A DNA stretch of 64,000 bases from Amylibacter sp. IMCC11727. Its GTDB lineage: Bacteria; Pseudomonadota; Alphaproteobacteria; Rhodobacterales; Rhodobacteraceae. The notes beneath the pieces were generated by a model that was not told the DNA's origin, did no database searches, and saw only the letters and a program-made list of their open reading frames with translations. Numbering within the stretch: position 1 is the stretch's first letter; every line of letters begins with the position of its first letter. Shown piece after piece: positions 26,430 to 35,726 of the stretch. Where the stretch lies: assembly GCF_029854195.1 (NCBI RefSeq), contig NZ_CP122960.1, positions 1,680,001-1,744,000 of the forward strand, written 5' to 3'. The translations under genes and the position numbers were made by a program.

Positions 26430-27920
26430 ATGTCGTTTACGCTGGCCATTGTTGGGCGTCCCAATGTGGGAAAATCCACGCTGTTCAACCGTTTGGTGGG
26501 CCGCAAGCTTGCGCTTGTGGATGACCAACCAGGTGTGACGCGCGATTTGCGTGAAGGGGATGCACGGCTTGGGCCGTTGCGGTTTACCGTGATTGACACG
26601 GCTGGGCTGGAAGAAGCCACCGATGAGAGCCTGCAAGGGCGTATGCGGATGCTAACAGAACGGGCCGTGGAAATGGCCGATATCTGTTTGTTTATGATGG
26701 ACGCGCGGGCAGGAGTGTTGCCTGCGGATCAAGTGTTTGCAGAAATCCTGCGCAAGAAAAACGCGCGGGTGATTTTGGCAGCGAATAAGGCGGAAGGTAA
26801 CGCAGGCGAAGTTGGTTATTACGATGCGTTTTCGTTGGGTCTGGGCGAGCCTGTGCAGCTGTCTGCAGAACACGGTGAAGGCATGGATGACCTGCTGCGC
26901 ATGTTGCAGCCTGTGGCCGAAGAATTTGCGGATCGACAGATTGAGCCCGAAATCGAAGTGGAGATTGATGACGAGGATTTTGACAACGAAGATGTTGAAA
27001 TCACATATTCCACGTCGCGCCCGTTGCAAATTGCAGTTGTAGGCCGCCCAAATGCGGGTAAGTCCACGTTAATCAACAAGATTTTGGGGCAGGATAAGCT
27101 GCTGACAGGGCCAGAGGCTGGCATCACGCGGGATGCCATTTCCACCAATGCAAACTGGGATGGTATTCCGTTTCGCATCTGGGACACTGCGGGGATGCGC
27201 AAACGCGCAAAGGTTCAGGAAAAGCTGGAAAAGCTGTCTGTGTCTGATGGTTTGCGTGCCGTTAAATTTTCCGAGGTTGTGGTGGTTCTGCTGGATGTGG
27301 ATATCCCGTTTGAACAGCAAGATTTGCGCATTGCGGATTTGGCCGAGCGCGAAGGCCGTGCGGTTGTGATCGCGGTGAACAAATGGGACCTTGAGGACGA
27401 AAAACAAAGCAAGTTGAAAGACTTGCGCGAACAGTTCGCGCGGTTGTTGCCCCAATTGCGGGGTGCTCCTATGGTGACGGTTTCGGCCAAGACGGGCAAA
27501 GGATTGGATCGCTTGCATGGGGCCATTTTGGCGGCGCACCGTGTTTGGAACCGCCGTGTATCCACCGCGCGTTTGAACCGTTGGCTGGAAGGCATGCTGG
27601 AGGCGCATCCGCCCCCCGCACCTGGTGGCAAACGCATTCGCATGCGGTACATGACGCAAGTGAAGACGCGGCCGCCAAGTTTTGTTGTGATGTGTTCGCA
27701 TCCTGATTTGGTGCCTGAAAGCTATAACCGATACCTTATCAATGGGTTACGTGCTGATCTTGATCTGCCTGGCACGCCCATTCGCATCTATCTTCGGTCG
27801 CAATCGGATAAAAATCCGTATGCGAATAAGAAGGAGAAGAAGGTGACGAAACTGAACAAACACACCGAAGGGCGCTATCGGAAAGAAGCGGGTCGTGGTG
27901 TGAAGCCCAAGAGCAAGTAA
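26430..27920 (+). CDS. der: Ribosome biogenesis GTPase Der (EngA)
   Basis: 496 residues with two tandem GTPase domains (GRPNVGKST near residue 8 and GRPNAGKST near 210), each with G3 DTAG and G4 NKxE/D motifs (ANKAEG, VNKWDL), and a C-terminal KH-like domain with a basic tail. It is essential for 50S subunit maturation. The start at 26430 follows from the MSFTLAIVGRPN N-terminus. It lies downstream of bamB. Confidence 0.97.
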   Translation: MSFTLAIVGRPNVGKSTLFNRLVGRKLALVDDQPGVTRDLREGDARLGPLRFTVIDTAGLEEATDESLQGRMRMLTERAVEMADICLFMMDARAGVLPADQVFAEILRKKNARVILAANKAEGNAGEVGYYDAFSLGLGEPVQLSAEHGEGMDDLLRMLQPVAEEFADRQIEPEIEVEIDDEDFDNEDVEITYSTSRPLQIAVVGRPNAGKSTLINKILGQDKLLTGPEAGITRDAISTNANWDGIPFRIWDTAGMRKRAKVQEKLEKLSVSDGLRAVKFSEVVVVLLDVDIPFEQQDLRIADLAEREGRAVVIAVNKWDLEDEKQSKLKDLREQFARLLPQLRGAPMVTVSAKTGKGLDRLHGAILAAHRVWNRRVSTARLNRWLEGMLEAHPPPAPGGKRIRMRYMTQVKTRPPSFVVMCSHPDLVPESYNRYLINGLRADLDLPGTPIRIYLRSQSDKNPYANKKEKKVTKLNKHTEGRYRKEAGRGVKPKSK

Positions 27921-28076
27921 AGCAGGGGTAAAGCGCGCGGGCGTGGCGTTACCATGACAGGTGTGGCGGGTTTGCCGAAAAAAGCAAACCACCCCGAAAC
28001 AGGGGTTCTGTAGGTATGGGTTGCGTGTTTTTTTCACCGCTGCGCAAAAGTTAACGGCAGAAATGCACCTGTTGCG

Positions 28077-29459
28077 CTAAATCGGGCGGGCTTGCACGGG
28101 GTCTGCAAAGTCTTCGGGCAAAAGCAGTTGCATGGTTTCTCGCAAAGTTTCGAGATCTTCTGAAAGATCATCGGACTGTTCAGCCAAGAGGTTTGTGTGT
28201 TCAAAGGGGTCGGTGCGGTGGTCGTACAACTCCTCCGTTCCATCCCAATAGAGAATATAGCGGTGAGTGCGCGAGCGGGACGACATGGCCAGTTGTGGGC
28301 CGTCTGATCGGAATCCTTTACCCCAGACCGCGGTGGCGTGACCGCGCAATTGGATCGTGGGATCGTCAAACAGCGGTGTGAGGTCTTGGCCGTCAAAGTC
28401 ATCGGGGCAGTCGAGCCCCATTTTGCTGAACAATGTGGGGGCAATATCGGTGAGGGTGACAGGTTCGGCACTGCGCGAAGGGGCAATATCGGCCCCTGCG
28501 AACATCAAGGGCACACGCAAGGAGCGTTCCCAGAGTGTGAATTTGCGAAAAGCGAGTTTTTCGCCCAATTGCCAGCCGTGATCGGACCATAGCACCACCA
28601 GCGTGTCATCCCACAAATCACACGCATCCATGTGATCGAGGACTTTGCCAAGCAGTTCATCGGCATAATTGATGCAGGCGAGGTAGGCGCGCAGGAAGTC
28701 TTTGTACTCGCCATGGCGGTTCAGTTGATTGCGCAACACGCGGCTGTTGTTGGCCATGCCTTGCCCTGCTTTTGGCAGGGGGTGGTGCAGGGTTTCATTG
28801 TCGGGATCAAAACGGTTGAGACCAAGACCTGGGGGATCGGCCACCACATCGGGCAGACGATCGAAACAGCGTTTTGGGGCGATAAAGGGCAGGTGTGGGC
28901 GATAGATGCCAAGGGCCCAAAATTTACCCGTGTCCCCGGCTTTGATCTGGTCGATGATCCATTTGGTGTTGAAATCATCGTATTGTAAATCGTCGTCTTC
29001 TATCGCGCCGAAATCGGTGTTGCCGCCTGCTTTGCCCACTTCGCGGGTGCGTGAAATGGCATCAAATTGTTCGATGTCGCGGCGGTTGTAATCCGTCCAG
29101 TCGGCCGCGTCGAAGTGATTTGGGGCCACGTGGAAGACTTTGCCCGCGCCGTAGGTTTCAAAGCCCGCATCCTTGAAACGGCCGACGAGGGATTGTTTTG
29201 CGCCGTGATCAAAGGCGAAGTGGGATTTGTGGTTGTTGGCATAAACACCTGATGTCCAAGGATGTTTTCCAAAAAGCGTAGCTGTTCTTGACGGGGAGCA
29301 GGCGGGGGCCTCCGCATAGGCGTTTTCACACAACAGACCGCGATTGGCGAGGCGGGTGAGGTTTGGTGTCAGCGTGTCAGGATGGCCGCCAAGCGGTTCA
29401 ATCCAGTCGTTCAAGTCCTCGATCGAGAGGAAAAGCACGTTTTTAGGTGTGGTGGACAC
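28077..29459 (-). CDS. Sulfatase (type I, formylglycine-dependent)
   Basis: 460 residues from a GTG start. The active-site motif is C54-S-P-S-R in AEAPACSPSRTATLFGKHPWTSGVYAN; C54 would be turned into formylglycine by a maturase. Metal-binding residues lie in FLSIEDLNDW near the N-terminus and VVLWSDHGWQLGEK. It looks closest to iduronate-2-sulfatase/choline-sulfatase-like enzymes. No signal peptide is visible, so it is probably cytoplasmic. Substrate unknown; marine sulfated polysaccharide fragments or small sulfate esters are possible. Confidence 0.9.
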   Translation of the reverse strand: MSTTPKNVLFLSIEDLNDWIEPLGGHPDTLTPNLTRLANRGLLCENAYAEAPACSPSRTATLFGKHPWTSGVYANNHKSHFAFDHGAKQSLVGRFKDAGFETYGAGKVFHVAPNHFDAADWTDYNRRDIEQFDAISRTREVGKAGGNTDFGAIEDDDLQYDDFNTKWIIDQIKAGDTGKFWALGIYRPHLPFIAPKRCFDRLPDVVADPPGLGLNRFDPDNETLHHPLPKAGQGMANNSRVLRNQLNRHGEYKDFLRAYLACINYADELLGKVLDHMDACDLWDDTLVVLWSDHGWQLGEKLAFRKFTLWERSLRVPLMFAGADIAPSRSAEPVTLTDIAPTLFSKMGLDCPDDFDGQDLTPLFDDPTIQLRGHATAVWGKGFRSDGPQLAMSSRSRTHRYILYWDGTEELYDHRTDPFEHTNLLAEQSDDLSEDLETLRETMQLLLPEDFADPVQARPI

Positions 29460-29520
29460 GGGGCTGTACTGCCTTTTGATTTCCTGAGAGTTTGGTGGAA
29501 AACAGCGCGTTTGGGAAGCC

Positions 29521-29550
29521 TTCGGCGAGGATATTTTTGGCCAAAAGAAG
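29521..29550 (+). repeat. Copy of a dispersed 3'-end motif
   Basis: GGATATTTTTGGCC followed by AAAAGAAG, preceded by TTCGGCGA. It sits just beyond the stop of the HAD gene and upstream of the sulfatase. Confidence 0.6.
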
Positions 29551-29558
29551 CGAGTGGT

Positions 29559-30200
29559 TTACAGGTGAAGGAGTTTGGGGAGGTCGGCCATGGATGCAAA
29601 AGGGATCGCGCCGTGCGGGGGATCGGCAGGTTTGGGCGTGTAGACAAGGCAGGGCATATTGGCGGCGGCTGCGGCGGCGCAGCCCGATGCGCTGTCTTCG
29701 ATCACCAGGCAATCGGCGGGATCGGTTTGGTTTTGCGCGGCAGCATGAAGGAACAGATCGGGGGCGGGTTTGCCGTTTGGCACGTCATAACCAGAGTACA
29801 TTTTACCCGCAAAATAAGGCAGAAGACCCGTTTTGGTGAGTGTGGCGTTCATTTTCGGGTGGATTCCGTTCGACGCGACACAAAACGGGATGTTAGCCGC
29901 CACAAGCGCATCCAAAGCGGATTGGATGTGGGGGATCGGTTGGCAGTGTTTGGACAGCTCTGCGATGGAGCGGTCATAAAATTCATCAGACCAATTTGCG
30001 GGCAGAGAAAGACCGTGGGAGTCCATATAAGCGGTGATGGCGTAGCGGTTTTTACCCGTGAACTCTGCCTCTGACTGGGCGAGGGTCAGGGGGGCGCCGT
30101 GGCGTGCGAGGATATCGTGTAAAACCGCGTTGGCGATGGCTTCGCTGTCCACCAAAACCCCATCGCAATCAAATATGACGAGTTTTGGTGGCATCGTCAT
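29559..30200 (-). CDS. HAD-superfamily hydrolase (beta-phosphoglucomutase-like)
   Basis: 213 residues. Motif I is VIFDCDGVLVDSEAIA, motif II is PFCVASNG, and motif IV is DCLVIEDSASGCAAAAAANM. Cap domain type C1. It acts on small phosphorylated metabolites; the exact substrate cannot be told. Starts at 30200 or 30194. It follows the SDR gene by 3 bp, as the last gene of the purF-DUF4145-SDR-HAD unit. Confidence 0.88.
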   Translation of the reverse strand: MTMPPKLVIFDCDGVLVDSEAIANAVLHDILARHGAPLTLAQSEAEFTGKNRYAITAYMDSHGLSLPANWSDEFYDRSIAELSKHCQPIPHIQSALDALVAANIPFCVASNGIHPKMNATLTKTGLLPYFAGKMYSGYDVPNGKPAPDLFLHAAAQNQTDPADCLVIEDSASGCAAAAAANMPCLVYTPKPADPPHGAIPFASMADLPKLLHL

Positions 30201-30203
30201 GAA

Positions 30204-30854
30204 TCAGCCTTGCAGTTGTTCGATAAGGCGCTGTGCTTCATCGGCGCAAGGGGTGAGGGTTGAACGGTCTTCACCTGGGAAAAAGCGGGCGCGGGTGGCG
30301 GTGGGCATAGGGTTAGGTGAAAATCCGATAACTTTGCGGCCCTTTGGCTCCACCTCTTTGGCCCATGAATTGAACAGCGCGCGTTGTGCGGCCTTGGATG
30401 CGCCGTAAACGGCAAAGAATTTGTCGCCTGCGCGGTGGTCTATGCAGTGGACAGCCGTGCCTTTGCGCGGTTCCAGCAGCGGATCAAAGTTGTTGATCAG
30501 CTGTTGGGCCATGCGCACATTGACGTTGAAGCTGTCGTCCCAGTCTTTTTGTGCGGCCATATTGGCTGGGGACATAGGCGGCGCGTGAACAACGCAGTGG
30601 ACCCACAGATCAAGACCGCCCCAACGATCATTGATGGACATGGCCAGCCGTGCAATGGCGTCGGTGTCTTTGATATCGAGAGGCACGAGGGTTGATGTGC
30701 CGCCAGCCGCTTGGATGCGGTCGTCGAGTTCTTCGAGCGCCCCAGTGGTGCGGGCGAGCGTGATGATGTGGTGACCTTGGGCGGAGAGCGCTTCGGCGGT
30801 GGCAGCGCCAAGGCCGCGCGATGCGCCAGTGATGAGGGTGATGGGTTGTGTCAT
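30204..30854 (-). CDS. Short-chain dehydrogenase/reductase
   Basis: 216 residues. The NAD(P)-binding motif is TGASRGLGAATAEALSAQG. The catalytic Tyr-Lys is in VYGASKAAQRALFNSWAKE (YxxxK). The start overlaps the stop of the DUF4145-like gene as ATGA. Substrate unknown. Such an SDR commonly follows purF in this order, which suggests the upstream DUF4145-like gene is the inserted one. Confidence 0.88.
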   Translation of the reverse strand: MTQPITLITGASRGLGAATAEALSAQGHHIITLARTTGALEELDDRIQAAGGTSTLVPLDIKDTDAIARLAMSINDRWGGLDLWVHCVVHAPPMSPANMAAQKDWDDSFNVNVRMAQQLINNFDPLLEPRKGTAVHCIDHRAGDKFFAVYGASKAAQRALFNSWAKEVEPKGRKVIGFSPNPMPTATRARFFPGEDRSTLTPCADEAQRLIEQLQG

Positions 30855-31543
30855 GGGAGGGTGTTCTTCTTGGGGATATTCTTTGACAGTTTTTTTGTTC
30901 TCTCTGGTATGAGAATTGCTCTTTCGACAAAGCTCTCTAGCACAGAAATCATCATTTCAATTTCGGTATCTGAAGGTCGCCAATTTCGATGCGCAGCTGC
31001 ACTGCCAGCATCGACTAGGCTATGCAAAGAAATTTTGTCGCGTCCCGAAATGTGACCATCTCGGAAAAGCTGGTCCAGTTTTTTGCTGAATGACAGATTT
31101 ATGTCAACGCCAACTATTTCCGACGCTTTATCAAATGCAGTCCTAGTTCCTATCGCCGCTAGTACTGCTAGATTATTTGCCCAAGCCTCGTAAATGTCAT
31201 GTAGTAAATGATGAAGCAAACCATCCTTCAATTCACGCTCAACCAACCATCTGGGCATCGGGCGGGGTGGAGCTGGTGGCCAGAATTCATACTCTTCAAT
31301 TTGAACTAGTGTTGGGTTTCCGTTTTCATCGAAGTCGTGTTCATAGTTTTCGCTGAAATGGGACTTTGTTTTAAAATATATTTCGCCACAGCCGCTGCAT
31401 TCAACTATCATATGCCAATTTGTTACAGAGACGTGCTGATCGGTATCTGTGGTTTTAAACTCCTTCCGTACCCGAGCGCGTTCAGAAGCACACTTTGAAC
31501 AGTGGCCGAGCTCGTAAGGAAGTGCTTTAACGTACCTTTTCAC
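30851..31543 (-). CDS. Zinc-ribbon plus DUF4145-like protein, embedded between purF and the SDR gene
   Basis: About 230 residues. GTG at 31543 overlaps the purF stop (GTGA), and the 3' end overlaps the SDR start (ATGA). The N-terminal part carries two CxxC pairs (CSKC and CSGC about 43 residues apart), a likely zinc ribbon. The C-terminal part has LAAIGTRTAFDKASEIVGVD and GHISGRDKISLHSLVDAGSAAAHR, matching the DUF4145 pattern of a conserved helix then a (G/A)xxAAH motif. Its codon use is visibly more AT-rich than purF or the SDR. The frame continues upstream antisense-free into purF in another phase, but that part is a shadow. DUF4145 modules occur in nucleic-acid and defence-related proteins; function unknown. 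Confidence 0.75.
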   Translation of the reverse strand: MKRYVKALPYELGHCSKCASERARVRKEFKTTDTDQHVSVTNWHMIVECSGCGEIYFKTKSHFSENYEHDFDENGNPTLVQIEEYEFWPPAPPRPMPRWLVERELKDGLLHHLLHDIYEAWANNLAVLAAIGTRTAFDKASEIVGVDINLSFSKKLDQLFRDGHISGRDKISLHSLVDAGSAAAHRNWRPSDTEIEMMISVLESFVERAILIPERTKKLSKNIPKKNTLP

Positions 31544-33015
31544 TCCGCCGCTTTCATCACAAACCCGTTCTCTATCTGATCTGCTGGTTTCACAGGGTAT
31601 TCGCCGCTGAAACAGGCATCGCAGTAGGCGGGGCTGGTTTTGTCGCGGCCGTCTTTTTCCCCTGCGGCGCGGTAGAGGCCGTTGAGGGAGATGAATTTGA
31701 GGGAGGACACGGCGAGGTGTTCGCGCATTTCGTCTTCGCTCATGGTGGCGGCGAGGAGTTTTTCGCGTTTGGGGGTGTCCACACCATAGAAACATGGCCA
31801 TGCAGTAGGGGGCGAGGCGATGCGCAGGTGGACCTCTTTTGCGCCTGCGTCGAGGATCATGTCTTTGATTTTGATGCTGGTCGTGCCGCGTACCACGGAG
31901 TCGTCGACGAGGATCACGCGCTTGCCTTTGATCAGGGCGCGGTTCACGTTGAGTTTCAGGCGCACGCCCATGTTGCGAATTTGTTCGGTGGGTTCGATAA
32001 ACGTGCGGCCCATGTATTGGTTGCGGATGATGCCCATGGCGTAGGGAATGCCGCTTTCTTGGGAATAGCCAATCGCGGCGGGTGTGCCGCTGTCTGGGAC
32101 GGGGCAAACGAGGTCAGCTTCTACAGGGGCTTCTTTGGCCAGTTCCACGCCGATTTGACGGCGGGTTTCATAGACAGATTGCCCGCCCAAGATGCTGTCA
32201 GGGCGCGAGAAATAGACGTGTTCAAAGATGCAGGGGCGCGGTTTTGCGGCCTCAAACGGGGTGGAGGTTTCGATGTGACCATCGGCATGACAGATGACCA
32301 TTTCACCAGGGTTTACTTCGCGAATAAACTCGGCCCCGATGATATCGAGCGCGCAGGTTTCAGAGGACAGCACCCAACCATCGCCAAGTTTGCCCAGCAC
32401 AAGGGGACGCACGCCAAGGGCATCGCGCACACCAATGAGTTTGGTGCGGGTCATGGCGACAACGGAAAACGCGCCTTCGACGCGGCGCAGAGCATCTTTG
32501 AGCCGTTCGGGTAAAGAATTTTGATAGGATCGCGCGATCAGGTGAATGATACATTCACTGTCTGAGGAAGACTGAAAGATAGAGCCGCGTTCGATCAGTT
32601 CAGTGCGCAAGGCTTCGGCATTGGTGAGATTGCCGTTGTGCGCGATGGCGCAACCACCAAGGGAGAACTCGCCAAAGAAGGGTTGCACGTCGCGGATGGC
32701 TGTTTGGCCCTTTGAGCCCGCAGTGGAATAGCGCACATGGCCAATGGCGTTGGAGCCTGGCAGGGTTTCCATTAGCGATGCTTTGGTGAAGTTGTCACGC
32801 ACATAGCCAAAGCGGCGGGCGTTGTTAAAGCCATGGTCCGCATCATAGGAAACGATGCCGCCTGCTTCTTGGCCGCGATGTTGAAGCGCATGGAGGCCAA
32901 GGGCCACGAAGTTTGCCGCATCTTTCACGCCAATGGCGCCGAAAATACCGCACTCCTCTTTCAATTTGTCGTCGTCGAACGGGTGCGCGAAGAAGGGCTT
33001 GGCAGTGCTCAGCAT
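31540..33015 (-). CDS. purF: Amidophosphoribosyltransferase
   Basis: About 491 residues. It makes phosphoribosylamine from PRPP and glutamine, the first step of purine synthesis. The catalytic Cys is C22 in KEECGIFGA after a short propeptide that must be removed. The glutaminase domain has LQHRGQEAGGI and GHVRYSTAG. The PRPP loop is VILVDDSVVRGTTS. The start at 33015 gives a propeptide of normal length; its ribosome site is weak and longer in-frame starts exist. The stop overlaps the next gene. Confidence 0.95.
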   Translation of the reverse strand: MLSTAKPFFAHPFDDDKLKEECGIFGAIGVKDAANFVALGLHALQHRGQEAGGIVSYDADHGFNNARRFGYVRDNFTKASLMETLPGSNAIGHVRYSTAGSKGQTAIRDVQPFFGEFSLGGCAIAHNGNLTNAEALRTELIERGSIFQSSSDSECIIHLIARSYQNSLPERLKDALRRVEGAFSVVAMTRTKLIGVRDALGVRPLVLGKLGDGWVLSSETCALDIIGAEFIREVNPGEMVICHADGHIETSTPFEAAKPRPCIFEHVYFSRPDSILGGQSVYETRRQIGVELAKEAPVEADLVCPVPDSGTPAAIGYSQESGIPYAMGIIRNQYMGRTFIEPTEQIRNMGVRLKLNVNRALIKGKRVILVDDSVVRGTTSIKIKDMILDAGAKEVHLRIASPPTAWPCFYGVDTPKREKLLAATMSEDEMREHLAVSSLKFISLNGLYRAAGEKDGRDKTSPAYCDACFSGEYPVKPADQIENGFVMKAAE

Positions 33016-33126
33016 GAGGGCGATTCCGAGTAGGGCAGCAGATACACATGGTATAGCGTGATGCTGCTCTGAGAGTCTATGGCTGAGGTCGGAAATGAGG
33101 GTGCGACATCGCTGCCGCAACCAGAC

Positions 33127-33723
33127 TTATGTTTCAGATTCGTTTGGTGCAGCGTCTTCGCCAGCAGGTGCGCCGCATGCGCCAACAAAACCTTCGTAAC
33201 GATCTTTAAGCCACGGTGGCACTTCGGTTGGGAGCATCGCCGCCAGATTAGATTGGCTGGAAGACAGGATTTCGCGTGATTTGCTGTTTTCAACAATATC
33301 AAGGCGATCCCCTTCGGGGAAGATATTATCGTACAAAATCAGAGCGATAAGAACGAGAAGGATGCCGCGTGCCACACCAAAGAGGAAACCGAGACCTTGA
33401 TCAATGCCACCAAGTGCGGATTTTTGGATCATGCCAGAGAACAGCGGCGTAAAGATCGACACCACAATCAGGGCCACCGCAAAGACCACGGCAAACGCGA
33501 TAATCAAGGACAGAACGCAAGAGCCGCTGATCAAATCAGAAAGAACGGGAACTTCTTTTAAGAAAGGTTCAACAGTGGGGGTAAAGGCATAGGCCACGAT
33601 GGCTGCTACAACCCAGCCCGCAATGGACAGAACTTCGCGTACCAATCCACGCGAATAGGCCAAGATTGCCGAGATCAAAATGATGACAGCGACGCCGCCG
33701 TCTACCAGAGTAAAACCTTCCAT
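33127..33723 (-). CDS. cvpA: CvpA family inner-membrane protein
   Basis: 198 residues with four hydrophobic segments, opening FTLVDGGVAVIILISAILAYSRGLVREVLSI, the CvpA signature. The C-terminal tail is hydrophilic. It is named from colicin V production in E. coli, where it also neighbours purF; its role in the envelope is not settled. Order radA-cvpA-purF is conserved in alphaproteobacteria. Confidence 0.92.
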   Translation of the reverse strand: MEGFTLVDGGVAVIILISAILAYSRGLVREVLSIAGWVVAAIVAYAFTPTVEPFLKEVPVLSDLISGSCVLSLIIAFAVVFAVALIVVSIFTPLFSGMIQKSALGGIDQGLGFLFGVARGILLVLIALILYDNIFPEGDRLDIVENSKSREILSSSQSNLAAMLPTEVPPWLKDRYEGFVGACGAPAGEDAAPNESET

Positions 33724-33737
33724 TCGTGTCCCCTTCG

Positions 33738-35111
33738 TCAGGCCTCTATTTCGCCGAAACAGTCGGCAATGAATGTGCCGACATCATCCACTTTTTTAAC
33801 GTTCATGCCAGATGTGCTGGCTAATTTCATCCGTGATGGCGCAAATGCGCCACTGAACCCGAGCTTTTTGGCTTCTTTCAGGCGCGCTTCTGCCTGAGAA
33901 ATTGGTCTTAATCCACCCGAAAGACTGATTTCGCCAAAAATTACGAGGTCTCCTGCCAAGCTGGTGTCTTGGCGGGCCGATATCAAGGCAGCGGCCACAG
34001 CCAAATCGGCGGCGGGTTCGGAAATGCGCATGCCCCCTGCGATGTTGAGGTAGACATCCATGCCATTGAACGAGAGCCCGCAGCGGGATTCGAGCACGGC
34101 GAGGATCATGGACAATCGCCCACTGTCCCAGCCCACAACCGTGCGCCGTGCATTGGCGAGCGCGGATTGGGCGACGAGGGCTTGGATTTCCACAAGAAGC
34201 GGACGCGTGCCTTCGATGCCTGCGAAAACGACGGAGCCGGGGGCGGGTTTTTCGCGATCTGAAAGAAACAGGGCGGAGGGGTTTCGAACTTCGTCCAAGC
34301 CTGCACCCGTCATTTCAAACACGCCGATTTCATCTGCGGGGCCGAAACGGTTTTTCACAGCGCGCAGGATTCGGAACTGGTGGCCGCGTTCGCCTTCAAA
34401 ATAGAGGACAGTATCGACCATGTGTTCCACAACGCGCGGACCTGCGATTTGGCCTTCTTTGGTGACATGGCCCACAAGGATGACGGCGATGCCTTTGCGT
34501 TTGGCAAACGTGGTAAGTTCGTGCGCAACGGCGCGGACTTGAGATACAGAGCCAGGTGCGCTGTCGATGTGATCGACCCACATGGTTTGGATCGAATCGA
34601 TCACCACAAGATCGGGCTGTTCCGCCTCGAGCGTTGTGAGGATGTCACGCAGGTTCGATTCAGAGGCCAGTTGCACGGGGGAATGGGTGAGATCAAGGCG
34701 TTGGGCGCGCATACGGATTTGGCTCGCGGCTTCTTCGCCTGACACATAGATCGCTTTTTTGCCCGTGAGCGCGAACCTGGCGGCGGCTTGCAACAGGAGC
34801 GTTGATTTGCCGATACCTGGGTCACCGCCCACAAGGACGGCGCTGGCAGGGACAAGACCACCGCCCAATACGCGATCCAGTTCTTCGATGCCGCAGTTGG
34901 CGCGGGGCAACGGTTTGTCTTCGGTTTTGAGGTCAGACAGCTGAACCTTGCGGCCCTTCGTTGCGCCCAGCGTTTTTGTGCCTGGACCTGCCGCCAAAGG
35001 CGCTTGTTCTTGAATCGAATTCCATTCCCCGCAGGCATCACAGCGGCCTGCCCATTTTTTGTGGGACGCGCCGCAAGACGCACAAGAGAAGGAAAGGTTC
35101 GTTTTAGCCAT
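33738..35111 (-). CDS. radA: DNA repair protein RadA
   Basis: 457 residues. It has an N-terminal zinc finger with CASCGASHKKWAGRCDAC, a RecA-like ATPase with Walker A GGDPGIGKST, the RadA-specific KNRFG motif (VKNRFGPADE), and a Lon-protease-like C-terminal domain. It promotes branch migration in recombination. It lies 14 bp upstream of cvpA. Confidence 0.97.
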   Translation of the reverse strand: MAKTNLSFSCASCGASHKKWAGRCDACGEWNSIQEQAPLAAGPGTKTLGATKGRKVQLSDLKTEDKPLPRANCGIEELDRVLGGGLVPASAVLVGGDPGIGKSTLLLQAAARFALTGKKAIYVSGEEAASQIRMRAQRLDLTHSPVQLASESNLRDILTTLEAEQPDLVVIDSIQTMWVDHIDSAPGSVSQVRAVAHELTTFAKRKGIAVILVGHVTKEGQIAGPRVVEHMVDTVLYFEGERGHQFRILRAVKNRFGPADEIGVFEMTGAGLDEVRNPSALFLSDREKPAPGSVVFAGIEGTRPLLVEIQALVAQSALANARRTVVGWDSGRLSMILAVLESRCGLSFNGMDVYLNIAGGMRISEPAADLAVAAALISARQDTSLAGDLVIFGEISLSGGLRPISQAEARLKEAKKLGFSGAFAPSRMKLASTSGMNVKKVDDVGTFIADCFGEIEA

Positions 35112-35129
35112 AGCGCGTGTTTGCGGGTT

Positions 35130-35606
35130 TTAGGCGTTTGGATCAAGCGTGTCTTTGCCCGATTTATCGAAAATCGTGATGGCATAGGACGCCAGCACGC
35201 AGGCGGTAAAGAGATAGAGACCCCAGCCTGTTTCCAAACGGCCCACACCCACGCCTTTGGCAACCACGATGTAGATGGCGATAAGAAAGACATCGGCCAT
35301 GGCAAGGCGGCCCATATGGATGAGGATGGGTTTGATGCGGGCGGATACGAGACCGAATTGGATAAGGGCGGTTGAGATGACTTTGATCATTGGGGCGGCA
35401 AGCGCGAGCAGAGACACGACGATGGCAAGGAAGATGTCTTTTTCCCAAAGGGCTTGGATGCCAGAGATCACGGAGATTTCGGAGAGTTTGAAGAAAGGCA
35501 GGAGACCCGCCTTTAGCAGCGGGGCGAACCAAGCAATGGGAAACAGGATAAGAAGCGCGAGGTTGGCCAGTTTAAGGAGGGTTTGGGGAAGGGTGGTTAG
35601 CTGCAT
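35130..35606 (-). CDS. Paraquat-inducible protein A family membrane protein
   Basis: 158 residues with four hydrophobic segments. ILFPIAWFAPLLKAG, SVISGIQALWEKDIFLAIVVSLLALAAPMIKV and HMGRLAMADVFLIAIYIVVAKG are typical of PqiA-domain proteins, here a single-domain short form without the zinc-ribbon. PqiA proteins are linked to lipid transport with MCE proteins, which suits the nearby mlaE/mlaF genes. Confidence 0.85.
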   Translation of the reverse strand: MQLTTLPQTLLKLANLALLILFPIAWFAPLLKAGLLPFFKLSEISVISGIQALWEKDIFLAIVVSLLALAAPMIKVISTALIQFGLVSARIKPILIHMGRLAMADVFLIAIYIVVAKGVGVGRLETGWGLYLFTACVLASYAITIFDKSGKDTLDPNA

Positions 35607-35650
35607 TTGGCAGGCCTTTGGTTATTGTGGCTTTGCGGTGCAAAGCGGTG

Positions 35651-35684
35651 TGCCTGCGGCGCGGATATTTTTGGCCAAAAGAAG
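35651..35684 (+). repeat. Copy of a dispersed 3'-end motif
   Basis: TGCCTGCGGCGC then GGATATTTTTGGCC then AAAAGAAG. The whole 34-bp stretch is nearly identical to 51157-51190. It lies between the PqiA gene and the stop of the glycosyltransferase gene. Confidence 0.75.
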
Positions 35685-35726
35685 CATGGGGCACGTGATA
35701 CTGGGCTTTTGGAGTGAAGGGAAGGG

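Noticed and set aside
27960..28030. Weak hairpin after der (ACCCC...GGGGT)
   Set aside because: Only a 5-bp stem with no T-run, not enough to call a terminator.
31544..32107. Upstream extension of the DUF4145-like frame over purF
   Set aside because: Arg/His/Pro-rich translation typical of an out-of-phase shadow of purF; the GTG at 31543 is the sensible start.
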